Source of the DNA: Knufia peltigerae | Lineage: Eukaryota; Ascomycota; Eurotiomycetes; Chaetothyriales; Trichomeriaceae | Assembly (NCBI GenBank): GCA_030247855.1 | Contig: JAPDRN010000145.1 | Location: forward strand, 1 to 64,000 | Direction: 5' to 3' | Length of the DNA: 64,000 bases | Part shown: piece by piece, positions 36,011 to 47,164 of the stretch | How the letters are laid out: every line of letters begins with the position of its first letter | Numbering within the stretch: position 1 is the first letter of the stretch | The notes under the pieces: generated by a model | What the model saw: only the letters and a program-made list of their open reading frames with translations | Database searches by the model: none | What the model was told of the DNA's origin: nothing | Position numbers and translations under genes: made by a program

Positions 36011-37071
36011 TTACTGATCCTTATTTGACTGCTTTTCAAACTCTCGAATCGTCCAATCGAACACATTGTCATACTCGAAACCTTTGCTGCGAAAGAGGCG
36101 ACCGGATAAGCTCCGGAGATACTTGTAATCTGGCTGGCCCTGGTCACTCATGCCACGAATGTAACTCATGTAGGTGGAAAACTCCGCAGGCAGGCAATGG
36201 CACAGTTCGGCCACATTGATTGTCTTCTTTCGCTCGAAAACAAGCCTGTATTTTTCCTGCTGACTGGGTGCCTTTAGGCCTTGCCAGGGAAGCGACCCCA
36301 GAAGAAAATACAAGGCCATGTACCCCAGCGATTCAAGGTCGTCACGCCGTGACGGAGCTGCATGTGGCCCAGGGTTAGCCGTCGAGTCAACCATGAAATA
36401 CATTCACGGCACTTACCCACGTTCAAGTGGCCGTTGATGCTGGCATAGCGGCAGGTGCCGACCAAGGAAATCTGGGGGCTGGTCGCAGGCTTGTGACTCA
36501 AGACTTGGTGTGAATCCCTCCGATAGGTGGCGAGTCCAAAATCAGTCATGTACACAATGTTGCCCTGCTTACCAGTGCCTAGGAGGAAGTTCTCAGGCTT
36601 GATGTCGCGATGGAGGTATCCCGCCACGTGGAGACTTTCAATTCGATGGAGGAGTTGATCCATCAACATCAACGTGGTCTTGAGTGAGAACTTGTCATCA
36701 CAATAGCGAAAGAGGTCCTCCAGATTAGGACCCAAAAGTTCAAACACTAAAGCCTGAAAATCACAGTGGTCGCCATTCCAGAACATTCGAGGGATGCCGG
36801 GTTGTCCTATCAACTCCTCATATACATCGATCTCTTGGCGTAGGTGTGAGGTTGAAATTGAAAAATGCTCAAGTTTGATGGCGACCACATCATCTGTAGA
36901 AACATCGCGCCCTATATGAATCCGTTATCAGTATGGTTTCATCGTGGGTCTTCGACGACAAGCCCCACCAATGTACACTTTTCCAAACGAGCCTGAGCCT
37001 ATCCGTTGACAAATTTGGTATCTCCCACCCAGGCGTATTTCGAGGAAATGTTGAATGAACGGGTCGTCCAT
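36011..37071 (-). CDS. Casein kinase 1 family serine/threonine kinase, 314 aa
   Basis: Three exons, in phase: 37071-36969, 36911-36417 and 36357-36011. The glycine loop IGSGSFGKVYIG (about residues 24-35), beta-3 Lys in VVAIKLE (near 47), catalytic loop LHRDIKPENFLLG (Asp near 137) and TDFG (near 157-160) are all intact, so activity is likely. CK1 features are the absence of the APE motif and the line SRRDDLESLGYMALYFLLGS followed by LPWQGLKA. Compared with Hrr25/CkiA-type enzymes it is short, has no C-terminal tail and has diverged substrate-loop residues (VGTCRYASINGHLNV). It is therefore probably a divergent paralogue, not the essential CK1. It shares a 363-bp divergent promoter with the gene at 37435, which holds a TACTCCGTA motif at 37104. 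Confidence 0.92.
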
Positions 37072-37434
37072 TGCAGGGTGAGCATCAGAGAAACTGCAAC
37101 ATGTACTCCGTACACCGACCTCACAACCAAAAGCGACGCCTTACTCGGCTAACCTTCCTCTCCAATGGACCCCGGTTTTGACCCTCGATGGCTGTTCCTA
37201 CATACGCCAGACGACTTCGCAGCCTGATATCGCGCGCCTCGTATCCAATCATGCTTGCAACCACTCCCACCACATGAAACTTCCGGGCGTTGAATGCTCG
37301 GACATCGGCCAATTGATGGATGCTTCAAAGCGCCGCCTGGGACACGGTCTGCAGTCGAAACACGACCCCTACCTCCGGCCATCGCGGCCGACTTCTTCCT
37401 CACCCTCTTCCTCAACCGTCCCATTTCACGCACC
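37072..37434. promoter_or_regulatory. Divergent promoter region
   Basis: 363 bp between the CK1 start and the start of the gene at 37435. It contains TACTCCGTA at 37104-37112. Confidence 0.45.
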
Positions 37435-38913
37435 ATGTGCGCCGTCCACGACAACCCTCCGTCGAAGAAGCGGCGACGATACTCTAGCGAACCTCGATCG
37501 AACGACTCGCCCGAGGACCCGCCGTCGGCGAAAAGAAAGAAACGCACATTAGAAGCGGGAGTCGTTGGCGGCCACCGTACCCCCAGCTTCTGGAACAGAC
37601 TCTCTAAGGTCCATCTGACTCGAGGAGCATTGAGGGAGTTCGACCGCCGGACTTCCAGAGCCCGACAACCACTGTCGACGCTGTGTTTCAGCATCGACTC
37701 CTCATCGGGCCCAGGGACCAAAAGCGTGAAGAGATTGGCACGACACGGCGGACCTAACCTAACCCATCTTCGAGGGGTGAGTTGTGTTCGTGTGCCTACA
37801 TTCGAACCCCAGACTAATGGACCGCTCTGGTAGTTTGCCATTCTGACGGACGGGGACGACACCATGAGTGGATCCAGTTCCAGCCGAAAGCGTGCATCGG
37901 CATCAAGTGGCAGTGGTGCAAGCCGCAAGAAGACCAAGTCCTCTTACGATCCCAATTTCGGGCAGAACTTGATCGACGCCGGTATCTATCCTCGTGATGA
38001 GAATTCGCGACCCAATAATGCCCAAGATATCAGAAACGCTATGACCAAGCCTCGAGCTTCCTTGTCTTCTTCGCGGTTCGGTAGCGAGGACTTTACAATG
38101 TTTACAAGACTTTGTAACAGAGCAGGCGACGAAGCGACTGTACGGGCCGAGATCATGTCCACCATTGCTGGTGAATCGAGGAGAAACCATTATTACGCGG
38201 CCGACCGTCAATTCAACCACCTGAAGCCGCTCGCCGACGACCTACCCGAACCCCGACCTGACTTGTATGACGGCGCTTATCCTCAACAAATCGATCGGTG
38301 TGTACGCCGCGACCTCGGAGAGCAGATTGTCCCAAGTACCGACACCTCTCTACCGGCGGTGCCAAACTTTTTCCTCGAGGGGAAGAGTGAGGGTGGTCGT
38401 GCCGACGTCGCGAAGCGACAAGCCTGTCACAATGGGGCGATCGGCGCCAGAGCAATGCACTATCTACAGAATTACAAGTCGGTGGAAGCAGAATACGACG
38501 GCAACGCCTACAGTTACTCAGCCACTTACCATCAAGGGACGAGTACATTGAAACTATATGGTCACCATCTGACTGCGCCCAAAGCCCCTGGAGAATCACC
38601 CGAGTGTCATATGACACAGCTCAAGGGATTTGACATGACCAGCGACATCGATACTTTCAGAAGAGGGGCAGCCGGATTCCGCCATCTCCGGGATCGGGCC
38701 AAAACCGATCGAGACGGTTTCATCGATCTCGCAAATCAGATAGCCCGACGCGCACCTGCGGATCCTCCGTCCACCGCGTTCACAAACAGCCGTACGTCCT
38801 TGTCGGTGCTCCAAGAAGACGAGTCTGATACTTCTCCCGATGAAGTCATTGTCGATGAAGTCGTTGCCGAGCAAACGACTGCCAAATGCACGAGACATGC
38901 CACTGTGGAGTAA
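37435..38913 (+). CDS. Fungal-specific protein of the DUF7924-like type, 473 aa
   Basis: Two exons, in phase: 37435-37776 and 37834-38913 (GTGAGT donor, GGTAG acceptor). The N terminus has basic clusters that look like nuclear localisation signals (PPSKKRRRYSSEP, PSAKRKKRT), then the conserved FWNRLSKVHLTRGALREFDR. After a Ser/Lys-rich linker, SSYDPNFGQNLIDAGIYP opens the second conserved part. The strongest family block is NFFLEGKSEGGRADVAKRQA, followed by CHNGAIGARAMHYLQNY near the middle. This resembles a large group of fungal-only proteins often carrying a DUF7924-type domain; the exact domain number is from memory. The E-x-K core in a mixed fold invites comparison with nucleases, but no function is established. 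It expands in families in many filamentous fungi. Confidence 0.8.
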
Positions 38914-39828
38914 TCAAGGCAGGCTGCTATGCCACCCACCGCGGCGCCCTGCTCAACCGGGCGTCACGGTGACGAGCGTACGATCTCTCGGCAGCCAACG
39001 ACAGGTGCAAACCATGTGCAGTCTAATACACGTTCACACCGCCCAATTGAAGATGGCAGACCTCGGAGGCAAGCTAGACCGGCCGCGGAAGGTACTAGGT
39101 GACACTGATCCCGACAGAGCCGGCCGTCAGAGACGATCAAGTGGTTATGGAGTGTCTTGCAGAATATGTACTCTCAGGTCAACCTCGGCCTGTTGCCACT
39201 CGAGTATCTTCTAATGCTTTCTGGTTCACCTGGTGGGCTGTGTAGTGGTTCCTTTTGTCGTCGTGCCCTCGGCAGGTGGCTGAGCCGTCTGGAGGAAGGG
39301 TTCGTCAACATCAACCGCCTCCAGATCCACCGTCCTCGAGCCCACCCCGTCTCTATCCCTCTCCGTGAACCTCACCGTCCTCGCAACGTCATCCACACAT
39401 CCCACCACGAGCCGCGACAAACGTCAGACGCGGGTCGACATGCGCGCGTGAGCACGTCGAATTTTCACACCAACAGCCGCATATGATCCGAGCCATGACC
39501 AGCACCGTTGCCTGTGTACAATAGATGGTGTAAAACAAAAGCCCATGTGACGACGATGGTATATACTCTTCGTGTGGTGTGTGATGAAGCATGAACTTGG
39601 CGACACAGCAGAAAATGTAAAGTAACGACTGAGAAAATGTAAAGTAACGACTGAGAAAATGTAAAGTAACGACTGAGAAAATGTAAAGTAACGACGTGAC
39701 GTGTCATTGAACATCAGTATGTAATGAGCATCGCTAATCGACCAGCAAGGGAACCAGCAGTAGTAATACACCAGCAGTTAAGCAACGACCTGAGCAGTGG
39801 AAAACCAAGGATGGTCGGCAGGCATTGA
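38914..39828. other. Intergenic with 22-bp tandem repeat
   Basis: Convergent spacer, with a 3.9-copy tandem repeat at 39611-39695 listed separately. No gene supported. Confidence 0.55.
39611..39695. repeat. Tandem repeat, 22-bp unit x 3.9
   Basis: Identical units start at 39611, 39633, 39655 and 39677. Each begins GAAAATGTAAAG and ends CGACTGA. The last copy is cut three bases short. The copies show no mismatches, which points to recent slippage or expansion. Confidence 0.97.
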
Positions 39829-41103
39829 TCAAAGAGCCTTGGTGTCGTAGCCATAGAGCCAGTCCATGCCCGAGGCCCCATCGTTCCACCAAAGATATGC
39901 AGCCATGAGCCATTCCTTGATGACCTGGTGAAAGACGGTGGGTGATGCTCGACGAGCTGCACCTGATTGAGCCGTCAGATCAATCACGCGCTTGATGCGT
40001 TCCATTCGGTGTCCCTGCCATTCCGCCAGCAAAGGTTCGAGACCGCCGTCGCGGCCGGCAGCTATCTTGTCGGCGAGGGTGGCGGCGTCTTCAAAGGCCA
40101 TACCTGCTCCTTGGCCGGCATGAGGGGGAATACCGTGTGCGGCATCTCCGATGATGACCACCCTTCCACCTCCCGATGTGTACTTGCCCAAAGGAGGTAG
40201 CCTGTAGGTTGGCCAAGCGGATATTTGGTTTTCGTCGATTTCCCGGCATGCCTTGACCACCGCCGGCGGCCATTCGGTTCCTTCAGAGTGTCTGTCGGTG
40301 AGCAACTTCTTCAACGTCACCTTGTCGTGCATGAACGTAGCCCACTCTTCGCGACTTCGATCGGGGATCTGCATCGTGGCAAAGACAGAAACCGTACCAC
40401 CATCGTTTGTGCAGGGCATAAAGGCAAACGAGTTACCTCGGCCCAGCAACATACAAGGCATGTGCAGTCCATCCTTCAGTTCGCCGAGTTGCTTCGTGGA
40501 GACAGGGCCGCCAACGCCAGTTTGACCGGAATACCTGGGTGTCGCGCCTGGCTCGACGGCATCACGCACTTTGGAATGCATGCCGTCGGCACCGACGACC
40601 AACGTGGCCGTCACCAACGTTTCATCGCCAAATTGTAAGTCGACGCCGTCCTTTGTTTCTTTCAGATCAACCAGCTTTGCCCCAAATACAATCTTCACGC
40701 CGCGCTCCTCGGCCTTGTCAAGCAGGATCCTTCTCACCAAGCCCCGACCTACCCTCACGCTCCGATAGCCTTCCTTGCCTTCTGCGTGGCTTCTCACGGT
40801 CCCAATCAGTTTCATACTCCGAGCACTCTGCATGTGTATCTCGTCGTAGTTGAAGCCTCCATCTCGAACACCCTCATACGCTCCGAGTCGGTCAAGCACA
40901 CGCAAGGCATTGGGCGCAAGAGCGAGGTAGCCTCCATCGCCATTCGGGGTGAAGTAGGAGATCTGCTTGGACGCATCGGCCGAAGGTGCCGGTCGGGTCT
41001 CGTAGAGAGTACAGGGGATATTGTGGGCGTGTAGGGACAGTGCGAGGGCAAGCCCGCCCAAGCCGGCACCGATTATGGCGACGTCTGGCGTTGAATTCGA
41101 CAT
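39829..41103 (-). CDS. FAD-dependent monooxygenase, salicylate hydroxylase-like, 424 aa
   Basis: Single exon. The Rossmann FAD motif IIGAGLGGLALALSL starts at residue 10, with the ribose-binding Glu at YETRPAP. The central DG motif reads LVVGADGMHSKVRDAV. The second FAD motif, VVIIGDAAHGIPPHAGQGAG, is near residue 330 and is followed by MAFEDAATLA. This is group A flavoprotein aromatic hydroxylase architecture using NAD(P)H. Relatives act on salicylate, kynurenine or small phenolics, or in polyketide tailoring; the substrate is undetermined. There is no signal peptide or membrane segment, so it is cytosolic. It stands alone, with no partner pathway gene next to it. Confidence 0.92.
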   Translation of the reverse strand: MSNSTPDVAIIGAGLGGLALALSLHAHNIPCTLYETRPAPSADASKQISYFTPNGDGGYLALAPNALRVLDRLGAYEGVRDGGFNYDEIHMQSARSMKLIGTVRSHAEGKEGYRSVRVGRGLVRRILLDKAEERGVKIVFGAKLVDLKETKDGVDLQFGDETLVTATLVVGADGMHSKVRDAVEPGATPRYSGQTGVGGPVSTKQLGELKDGLHMPCMLLGRGNSFAFMPCTNDGGTVSVFATMQIPDRSREEWATFMHDKVTLKKLLTDRHSEGTEWPPAVVKACREIDENQISAWPTYRLPPLGKYTSGGGRVVIIGDAAHGIPPHAGQGAGMAFEDAATLADKIAAGRDGGLEPLLAEWQGHRMERIKRVIDLTAQSGAARRASPTVFHQVIKEWLMAAYLWWNDGASGMDWLYGYDTKAL

Positions 41104-42004
41104 CTTGATTTATCGGAGTGAGGCTTGAGATGGAACCGTGCAAGAAGTGCGATCGAAGACACGAAGACACGGGAGTCTGTAAAGATGGAAAAGAGTGTCC
41201 TGCGGTCGAGATAAGTAGCAATAAGTACCTACCCAGGCATGAGGAAACAACATCGGCTAGAATTCACGAAGACGGAAGGGCCATGCGAAGTCGTGGCATG
41301 GGGGGGCATCATTGATTCAATAGTAGCATTGTAAATACGAGGTGGCAGCCACAAGTTTGGCTCTAAATGCTACAAAACGGCACGGGAAGTGGTCACTGCC
41401 TCAGCTTCAACAATAAAACGAAGCATTTACAACCGCCAAGAGAGTTAAAAAGGAAAAGTAATGAGCATCGCCCAACCTGCCTAGCTGCGATGAGTTCTAG
41501 CATGCTAGATCTTTTAAGGACTAGTTGAATGGATTGGTGCTGTCTAAGCGAAGGCGCAGCAGAGTACGGGGGTACAGTCCACCAATACCTACACATTGTG
41601 CTTTTCTTAGGAGAAAATAGGGCTCTTATCTTGTACTGTCCACATGACCGCCAAGTTCGGCTTGAAATCTCCCTGTGCGTTGAAATGTGAACTCCGGATT
41701 TGCGGAGATGTTCTCCGTACCCCGTTACAGTAGTTAGTTACGGAGCACGTAAACAATACAAGTACTCCGTAGTTACTATAGTTACGGTCAAGTTACTCCA
41801 CTCGGCATACCTGCCCCCTGCGTTCACAGCCTTGCACACCGAAGAGTGAACACCTAATGGTAGACTTCCCTCATTGTCTCGCAGGTTGACTTCTTCTTTG
41901 ACAGTTTCTCAGATGGCAGGCCCTCTTTCTCAATGCCCGACAACACGTGGTTCAACCCTTACAAGCTAACTTCTCTGAAGTGTCTGAGCTAGGGGTCTTC
42001 ACAG
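41104..42004. other. Intergenic
   Basis: Upstream region shared by the FAD monooxygenase (minus) and the kinase-like gene (plus). It has CTCCGTA/ACGGAG motifs at 41707, 41745 and 41763. The missing first exon of the kinase-like gene should be here. Confidence 0.45.
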
Positions 42005-42850
42005 GGAATAGTGTATGAACTTGATGATGGCTCCGTGGTCAAAGTACCGTTTCAGTATCCCGTGGGCGATGGCTCTACCGTCGAGGAACAGCAAGATCAT
42101 CTATGGCTATCTCTGAATAGCTTCGAATGTTTCCAGCGAGAGTGTCGGATCTATGAATTACTGTCGAAGCATCCTCACCCAAACATTGTAACCGGATTTC
42201 AGTCCAGCAGCAAGCCAGACTGCATCGTCCTCGAAAGAGTCAAGCCATTAGAGGAATCTCGGAAGAACTCGACGAAGCGCCTTCGTGGAACCTGGATTCT
42301 CGAGCTCGTCGGTGTCTTGTCATTCATGGAAGAAGATCTCGGATACCTTCATGAAGATGTAACAATATCCAACGTTGGTGTCGGCCATGACAATAGGCTC
42401 AAGATATTCGACTTTGGCTCGGCCATTCCAAAAAACGACAATGATTTTGAATATCAACTTCTCGAAGACCTGTTCAATGTGGCAAACTGTATGTACTTTC
42501 TAGCCACCGGGATTGATGTTTTCGGGGAGGCCAAAAGTGCCGCCGACGTCCGTCGTATTCGAGAAGATCTCCAGAAGGGCAAATATCCCTATTCAGACTC
42601 GGCGAGAATGTATCAGGAAGTAATTGAGGCTTGCTGGTCTCGGGTACGGTTCACCTCGTTCGAGCAGCTGAAGAAGGCCGTCGATGCTTTAGGAGCGCAG
42701 ACAGCCGGCGACATGGAGCTATCGGCGAATGAGAGTCCATCGCCTGATTTGTCGTTGCTGGATGGGTTGACAAGGGAAGAAGGCTGGCTGAAGGAGGAAG
42801 AGTATCGCATAGCATGGAGCAACAATGGCTTCGAAATCTCGTTCATATGA
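42005..42850 (+). CDS. Protein kinase-like protein, 5' end unresolved
   Basis: The exon 42005-42850 follows a good acceptor (TTCACAG) with a GCTAAC branch site near 41964. An in-frame TAG at 41990 rules out simple extension. It starts within the glycine loop (GIVYELDDGSVVKVP), so a preceding exon with the first glycines is missing. An ATG|GTAGAC site near 41857-41860 could give a start-codon-only exon, which is unproven. Motifs: Lys in VVKVP (beta-3), ECRIYELLSKHPHPNIVTGF (C-helix region), YLHEDVTISNVGV at the catalytic loop (His, Asp and Asn kept, Arg replaced by Glu) and KIFDFGSA (DFG). The C lobe is short. This is the fungal-expanded kinase-like type; activity is uncertain. Confidence 0.7.
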   Translation, partial: GIVYELDDGSVVKVPFQYPVGDGSTVEEQQDHLWLSLNSFECFQRECRIYELLSKHPHPNIVTGFQSSSKPDCIVLERVKPLEESRKNSTKRLRGTWILELVGVLSFMEEDLGYLHEDVTISNVGVGHDNRLKIFDFGSAIPKNDNDFEYQLLEDLFNVANCMYFLATGIDVFGEAKSAADVRRIREDLQKGKYPYSDSARMYQEVIEACWSRVRFTSFEQLKKAVDALGAQTAGDMELSANESPSPDLSLLDGLTREEGWLKEEEYRIAWSNNGFEISFI

Positions 42851-42937
42851 ATCATCCTGCTTTCCTTCAAACCTGATGCGCTAGCTCATACATCCGTGGA
42901 TCTGCAAAAGCGTACCGGAGGCGATTTCCGTAAGTTT

Positions 42938-43198
42938 TCATGCGCCTTCAGGGCCAAAGTCAGCAGTTCGAGACGTCAAGGCATACTTGACAATCCTCGG
43001 ATGCTCTCCTAAACTGTCGAGAATCTTCTTCTCGACGATCAACTTGTATCCTGTCGTTTTGACCAAGGTTGGATGCATCGACTTGATGATCGTCCTAAGT
43101 ATTCTGGGTGTTGCGGTTGTAACTCCAAAATTATCTTGGGATGCGTTGAGTGAAAGTCCTTCCGAAGGGTATTTGGACCTCGGTGCAAGATTGACCAA
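42938..43198 (-). pseudogene. Protein kinase-like fragment
   Basis: A minus-strand open stretch encodes YKLIVEKKILDSLGEHPRIV. This resembles the C-helix region of the same fungal kinase-like group as the plus-strand gene next to it (CRIYELLSKHPHPNIV). It stops soon after (TADFGPEGA), with no catalytic loop downstream and no glycine loop upstream. It is most simply a truncated relic of a second kinase-like gene in inverted orientation. Confidence 0.5.
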
Positions 43199-44474
43199 TC
43201 AGATGCTGAGAGTGTGTCAGTCAGCCAAGAATTCTTCAGAGGACTGTAGAAGGAGACGTAGCCACGGATGAGTACGAACTGCTCTGTAGTATTTACTCGG
43301 TACTGGTGAGGGCATTCTTGGACTATCGGTCATCTTGTGGGACTACAATACTCGTACCACGACAAGTCACTCCAAAAACTTTTGTTTGTGGAGGATCAGC
43401 ACATATACTCCGTATCCGTGTACAAGATACTCTCTAGATTTCCTTTCGCGAGACACTTTGTGACTATGAGACGAACCCAAAATGTTACACGTGCTGCGTA
43501 CCGTCAGTCCCTCCCCTTTTGCTCCCTCGCTGGGCCTTCCCCTCCGCTTCCAACATCCTCAACTCTGGTCGAATCTTCTGGTTTCCTTTCTCAGAAAGTT
43601 AGAAATACTAGACACTATGATTTCGAGCATATTCATGTCGAATTTCAGAGGAGTTGCATGAATTGGATCTGCTCGAGCCCACCTGGCTGACCGTGACCTT
43701 GTGGCCCGCATGGTCCGTCTCTTTGCAGGGCGTAAACCTCACATCTTCGATGATCCGATCGCCACACTCATAGTTCTTTGTGGCAACCAACCTTGACCAT
43801 GCTGTGATACACTGTTACACGAAGCGTCGGCAGCAGCCTCAGAGTCTGAACTTCAGCCTTCTGAGACGGAGATGATTATTAGTTGGCCAGAATGAGGAAG
43901 AAGTATAGGGATCACCAAAGATATCGACGTCGTACGGAGTGGCGAGTATCTGGATATGCTTACTAGATGGTGGTCCCGACCTCGTTTCGACATAGATGCA
44001 CCGGACCTTGCCACTCAAGCTTGAATACTGGTACTGGCATGGTCTTGCGAGGCAGTGATGAACGGCAGGGTTGGGAAAATCTTGGTATGGGAAGGGATGC
44101 CCCGGCCAGAGATGAAGCAATGGGTGTGTTGTCAGCTCCATTCATCTGCATGCAGCTTGCCTACACCGATTCGCGGCACCGAGCACAGCAAACATCGATA
44201 AGTGCATCGCATCGCAGCATTCGTGCCAAATATGGCACCAATCAGCAGATACCTCCTTCGCCGCGTCAGCAAGCTCAGAGGAGGGTTTATAAAAGGACTT
44301 TCCACATCATACTGTTTACCATCCGCTCCGCCAAAGTTTGAAAACAAGCCCCAACCTTCTGGAACAGAAGAACTTTTGGTCAAAACATCCGGCGAGGCCA
44401 AGAACAAACGCAAAGCGAACAGAGCTGCGCGCAATGAAGCCAGATCGAAGAAATAGGAAAAAGGACTCGGACCG
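43199..44474. other. Intergenic
   Basis: No gene supported. It holds TACTCCGTA at 43406 and a near copy (TACGGAGTG) at 43933. A small plus frame at 44202-44456 with a Lys/Arg-rich end (KNKRKANRAARNEARSKK) was seen but has no other support. Confidence 0.45.
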
Positions 44475-46001
44475 GTATGTTGATTGAAAGATTCCGCATG
44501 GATCGCAACTGATGAAGATAGTCGTTCCATTCAAGGCGTTTTTGCTCGAAAAACGCCATGGCTTCGACTCTCCAGTATTTGGCCACAACATCCTGGAACA
44601 TGCCGGCGTCATCTTCCGAGTGAGCAAACGAAAAAAGAGGTTGTATTTTGTTGATGAATATGTTGTACGCGACCGGCGGGATTCTCACCGCGGTTCAGTA
44701 CCATTGCTGTTTTCTCCGAAGAGAGTCTCTCATTGCCTGAGCATAATCACGAGGGCGAACTGAGAAAATTTCCACCTCATCATCTTCTTCTTCGAGAATC
44801 TGGAGGGTTTCTTCGCAGGCCCTCTCGAACTTCTGTTCGTTCTCTGGTGTCCCTTCTCCGTCAAGATCGTCGAGCTCGTGTCCAGAGAGCCAGAAGGGTG
44901 GATGTTGCATTTCCATGGGCAAGACACAGCTCCACTCAAGGTCCACGATACCTGTGATGTGATGTTTTTCGTCCACGAAAAAGTTGCTTTCGTGGAAATC
45001 CGTGAATTGAAAGATGGGCAGCTTTCGCTGTAACGGCGTATTCCTGAATCTCGAGTACAGAGCCCGTAGAGCCACGACGGTAGCCACCTGACCTTCCAAG
45101 TCGAGTTTACTGCGGGCCGCATTTGGTTGATGTATCAATCGCTGATCGTGGCAGTTTAGAAGGTCAAGAAGGTACGAGTCGGTAGATGAGTAACAGTAGT
45201 TCTCGCGAGATTTGCGTCGGGACACCCGCATTTTCGAGTACGGCCAGGCCCCTTGTCAATGGTCAATTACTAAGGCTCACTTCTCCAGAGTCGTGAACGG
45301 TGTAGGAGCCTATCTTGGGAAGCGGGCGCGACAAGTCGAGAAGGATCCTCCCCAAACTCCGCAAAAGGTTTGTCCGGTGTTCTGCGGTGGGGCGCTCTAC
45401 CGCAGAGAGCATTCGACCTCGCTCTTCCTCGAAGAACTCCATCACCAAAGAGCCGCTCTTCAACGAGACAGGACTTTGACAGGGGACGAATGGCCGGAAA
45501 TACGGTCTTCGGACGACCCATGACCAGCAATGTTTCAGAGACGTCAAGGCTCGCTGGTACCAGGGCGCGTGCTCCAGAGGTGAAAACTATCAACCGTGAG
45601 TACGTCAATGGTGATCAAAAACAGGGATGTTTCGACTCACGTGCAGACCGCCTGGGAGCCCAAAGCCCCACAGGTGTGGAATGGGAACGCGAGGGTGGTT
45701 CCGTGACAGATGGGCAAATGAAGCTGCTTCACAACGGATCTTCTCTTCCCTGAGTGCGGTCGTGTGTAGACCCCCCCAGCCGGTGGGGGAAAGGGCACCT
45801 GAGCAGTACCCGTCGCGCTCGCCAGTTGCTGACGAAGACGGGGACACAGAGGTTGTACGTCCCCTGGTCCAGCCACTGGGATCTTTCTGCGACTCTGCAC
45901 GTCTGGTTTGATCTCAAGTTCAGGTGTCGAGCGACGATGACTTCGATGGCAGGTCTCTCATTTTCGAGATACTCTGAAATTCCCTTCTCAGCCGACCCCA
46001 T
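44475..46001 (-). pseudogene. APH/choline-kinase-family phosphotransferase, decayed
   Basis: Family blocks are in order on the minus strand: QWLDQGTYNLCVPVFVSNWR (N lobe), EEKIRCEAASFAHLSRNHP with VPIPHLWGFGLPGG, a proper 54-nt intron 45640-45587, then SLVMEFFEEERGRMLSAV, HQPNAARSKLDLEG, FTDFHESNFFVDEKHHIT with GIVDLEW (catalytic D..H..N and metal Asp), and a C-terminal block (IFINKIQPLFS). Breaks: an extra base in a 7-C/G run at 45771-45777, an in-frame TGA at 45265-45263 where relatives have Arg before Pro-Leu-Thr, a one-base shift between about 45225 and 45205, and an in-frame TGA at 44697-44695. A novel intron could hide two of these, but not all. No full product is expected. Confidence 0.82.
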
Positions 46002-47164
46002 TCCAGGTGTATCAGCATGTTATCGTCTTCTTCCTCGACCTCTCGTGTCGGTTCTTCCCATTTGCATTCCTCTTCCGTCTCATTTGTTTGATCCCCTGGC
46101 TGTGGCGGCATGTCGAGGGTTCAAGACAAGTCAACATTGGCCGAAAGACAGGTACAGACGTGAAAGCAATCGAAAAGTAGTTCAAACTGCAGCCTCGGTC
46201 ACACATTTGAAGAGCTCAAACCCGGAGTTATGAGATTGTCAACAGTCAGAAACGGTCTGGACTGCAAATACTGGCTTGTCCCGAACATGTGAAACATCGG
46301 AAACTGAGAACCTAAGGGGTCAACTCGTGGGAGTCTTTGCAGCTCGGGGCTGTGCTTCACGTTAATCAGGGAGGCGCCTTTGCAGCCAAGCTCAGAATCG
46401 CACAGCCACAGCTCAGAGTGGCTTAATTATGACTCTGGTCAAACATCGAGATGGCTTTACTGTAGGTTCAAGGGAGAGGTCAAGATTCGCCGTCGAGTAT
46501 GGCGGCATTGAAAACGCGAAAGTACTTGGTAGATAGTCGCCCACGACAATACCTAGGTGCACCAAAAAAACCCAGACCAACAACCAAAACATTCAAAGCA
46601 TGGAACCCCTCTTGTGATTGCGATTAACAAAGACGCTACCAGCTACAGCATGATACAACACGAATGAAGAAGACTTTCCCCGTCAATTGACTACCTAATC
46701 CGAGCAGACCACAGTCCGACTTGGAAATCCCATGTTTAATATCTCGAATTCTGCAAATCCAAGCCTTTCTCCTTTCAACTCTCAAGGTAGCTCTCAGTAT
46801 CTCACACCAAGTGTCAAAAGAGGCATTGATACGGAAAGTTGTACAAAGCCACTCAAGTTCCCATTCATATATATTAACAAAAGTTTTCCCGGCCCAACCG
46901 TTCGTCCTGATCTTTGCTGACTTGGCGATGCATCCGGAACCCTCAGACCGCAGGTTGAGGAACCCAAAAAAAGCAACGACATAGTTGAAATCAAGTCGAA
47001 AGCTGTAGAGGCCCGGAAGACAAAAGAAAGGTCCGATCATGCAACGATGGAAGGCGAGGAAAGAACACATATGAGAAACCTGACGTCAACGCCGGCGTAA
47101 TATGCAGGTCGAAAGCAAACTGTTATCGTTTCATGTACAAATGGTCGCGGCGTGCATTAGAAGC
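46002..47164. other. Intergenic
   Basis: Upstream of the APH pseudogene and 3' flank of the SUN gene. A TACCTAGGTG motif lies near 46550. No gene supported. Confidence 0.55.

Noticed and set aside
37795..37830. Reverse-strand GGGGTTCGAATG with a possible stem, tRNA-like
   Set aside because: It lies inside an intron and only a partial T arm fits; no full cloverleaf.
44202..44456. Small plus-strand Lys/Arg-rich frame of 84 codons
   Set aside because: Lies at the edge of the decayed APH gene; no promoter, homology or splice evidence.
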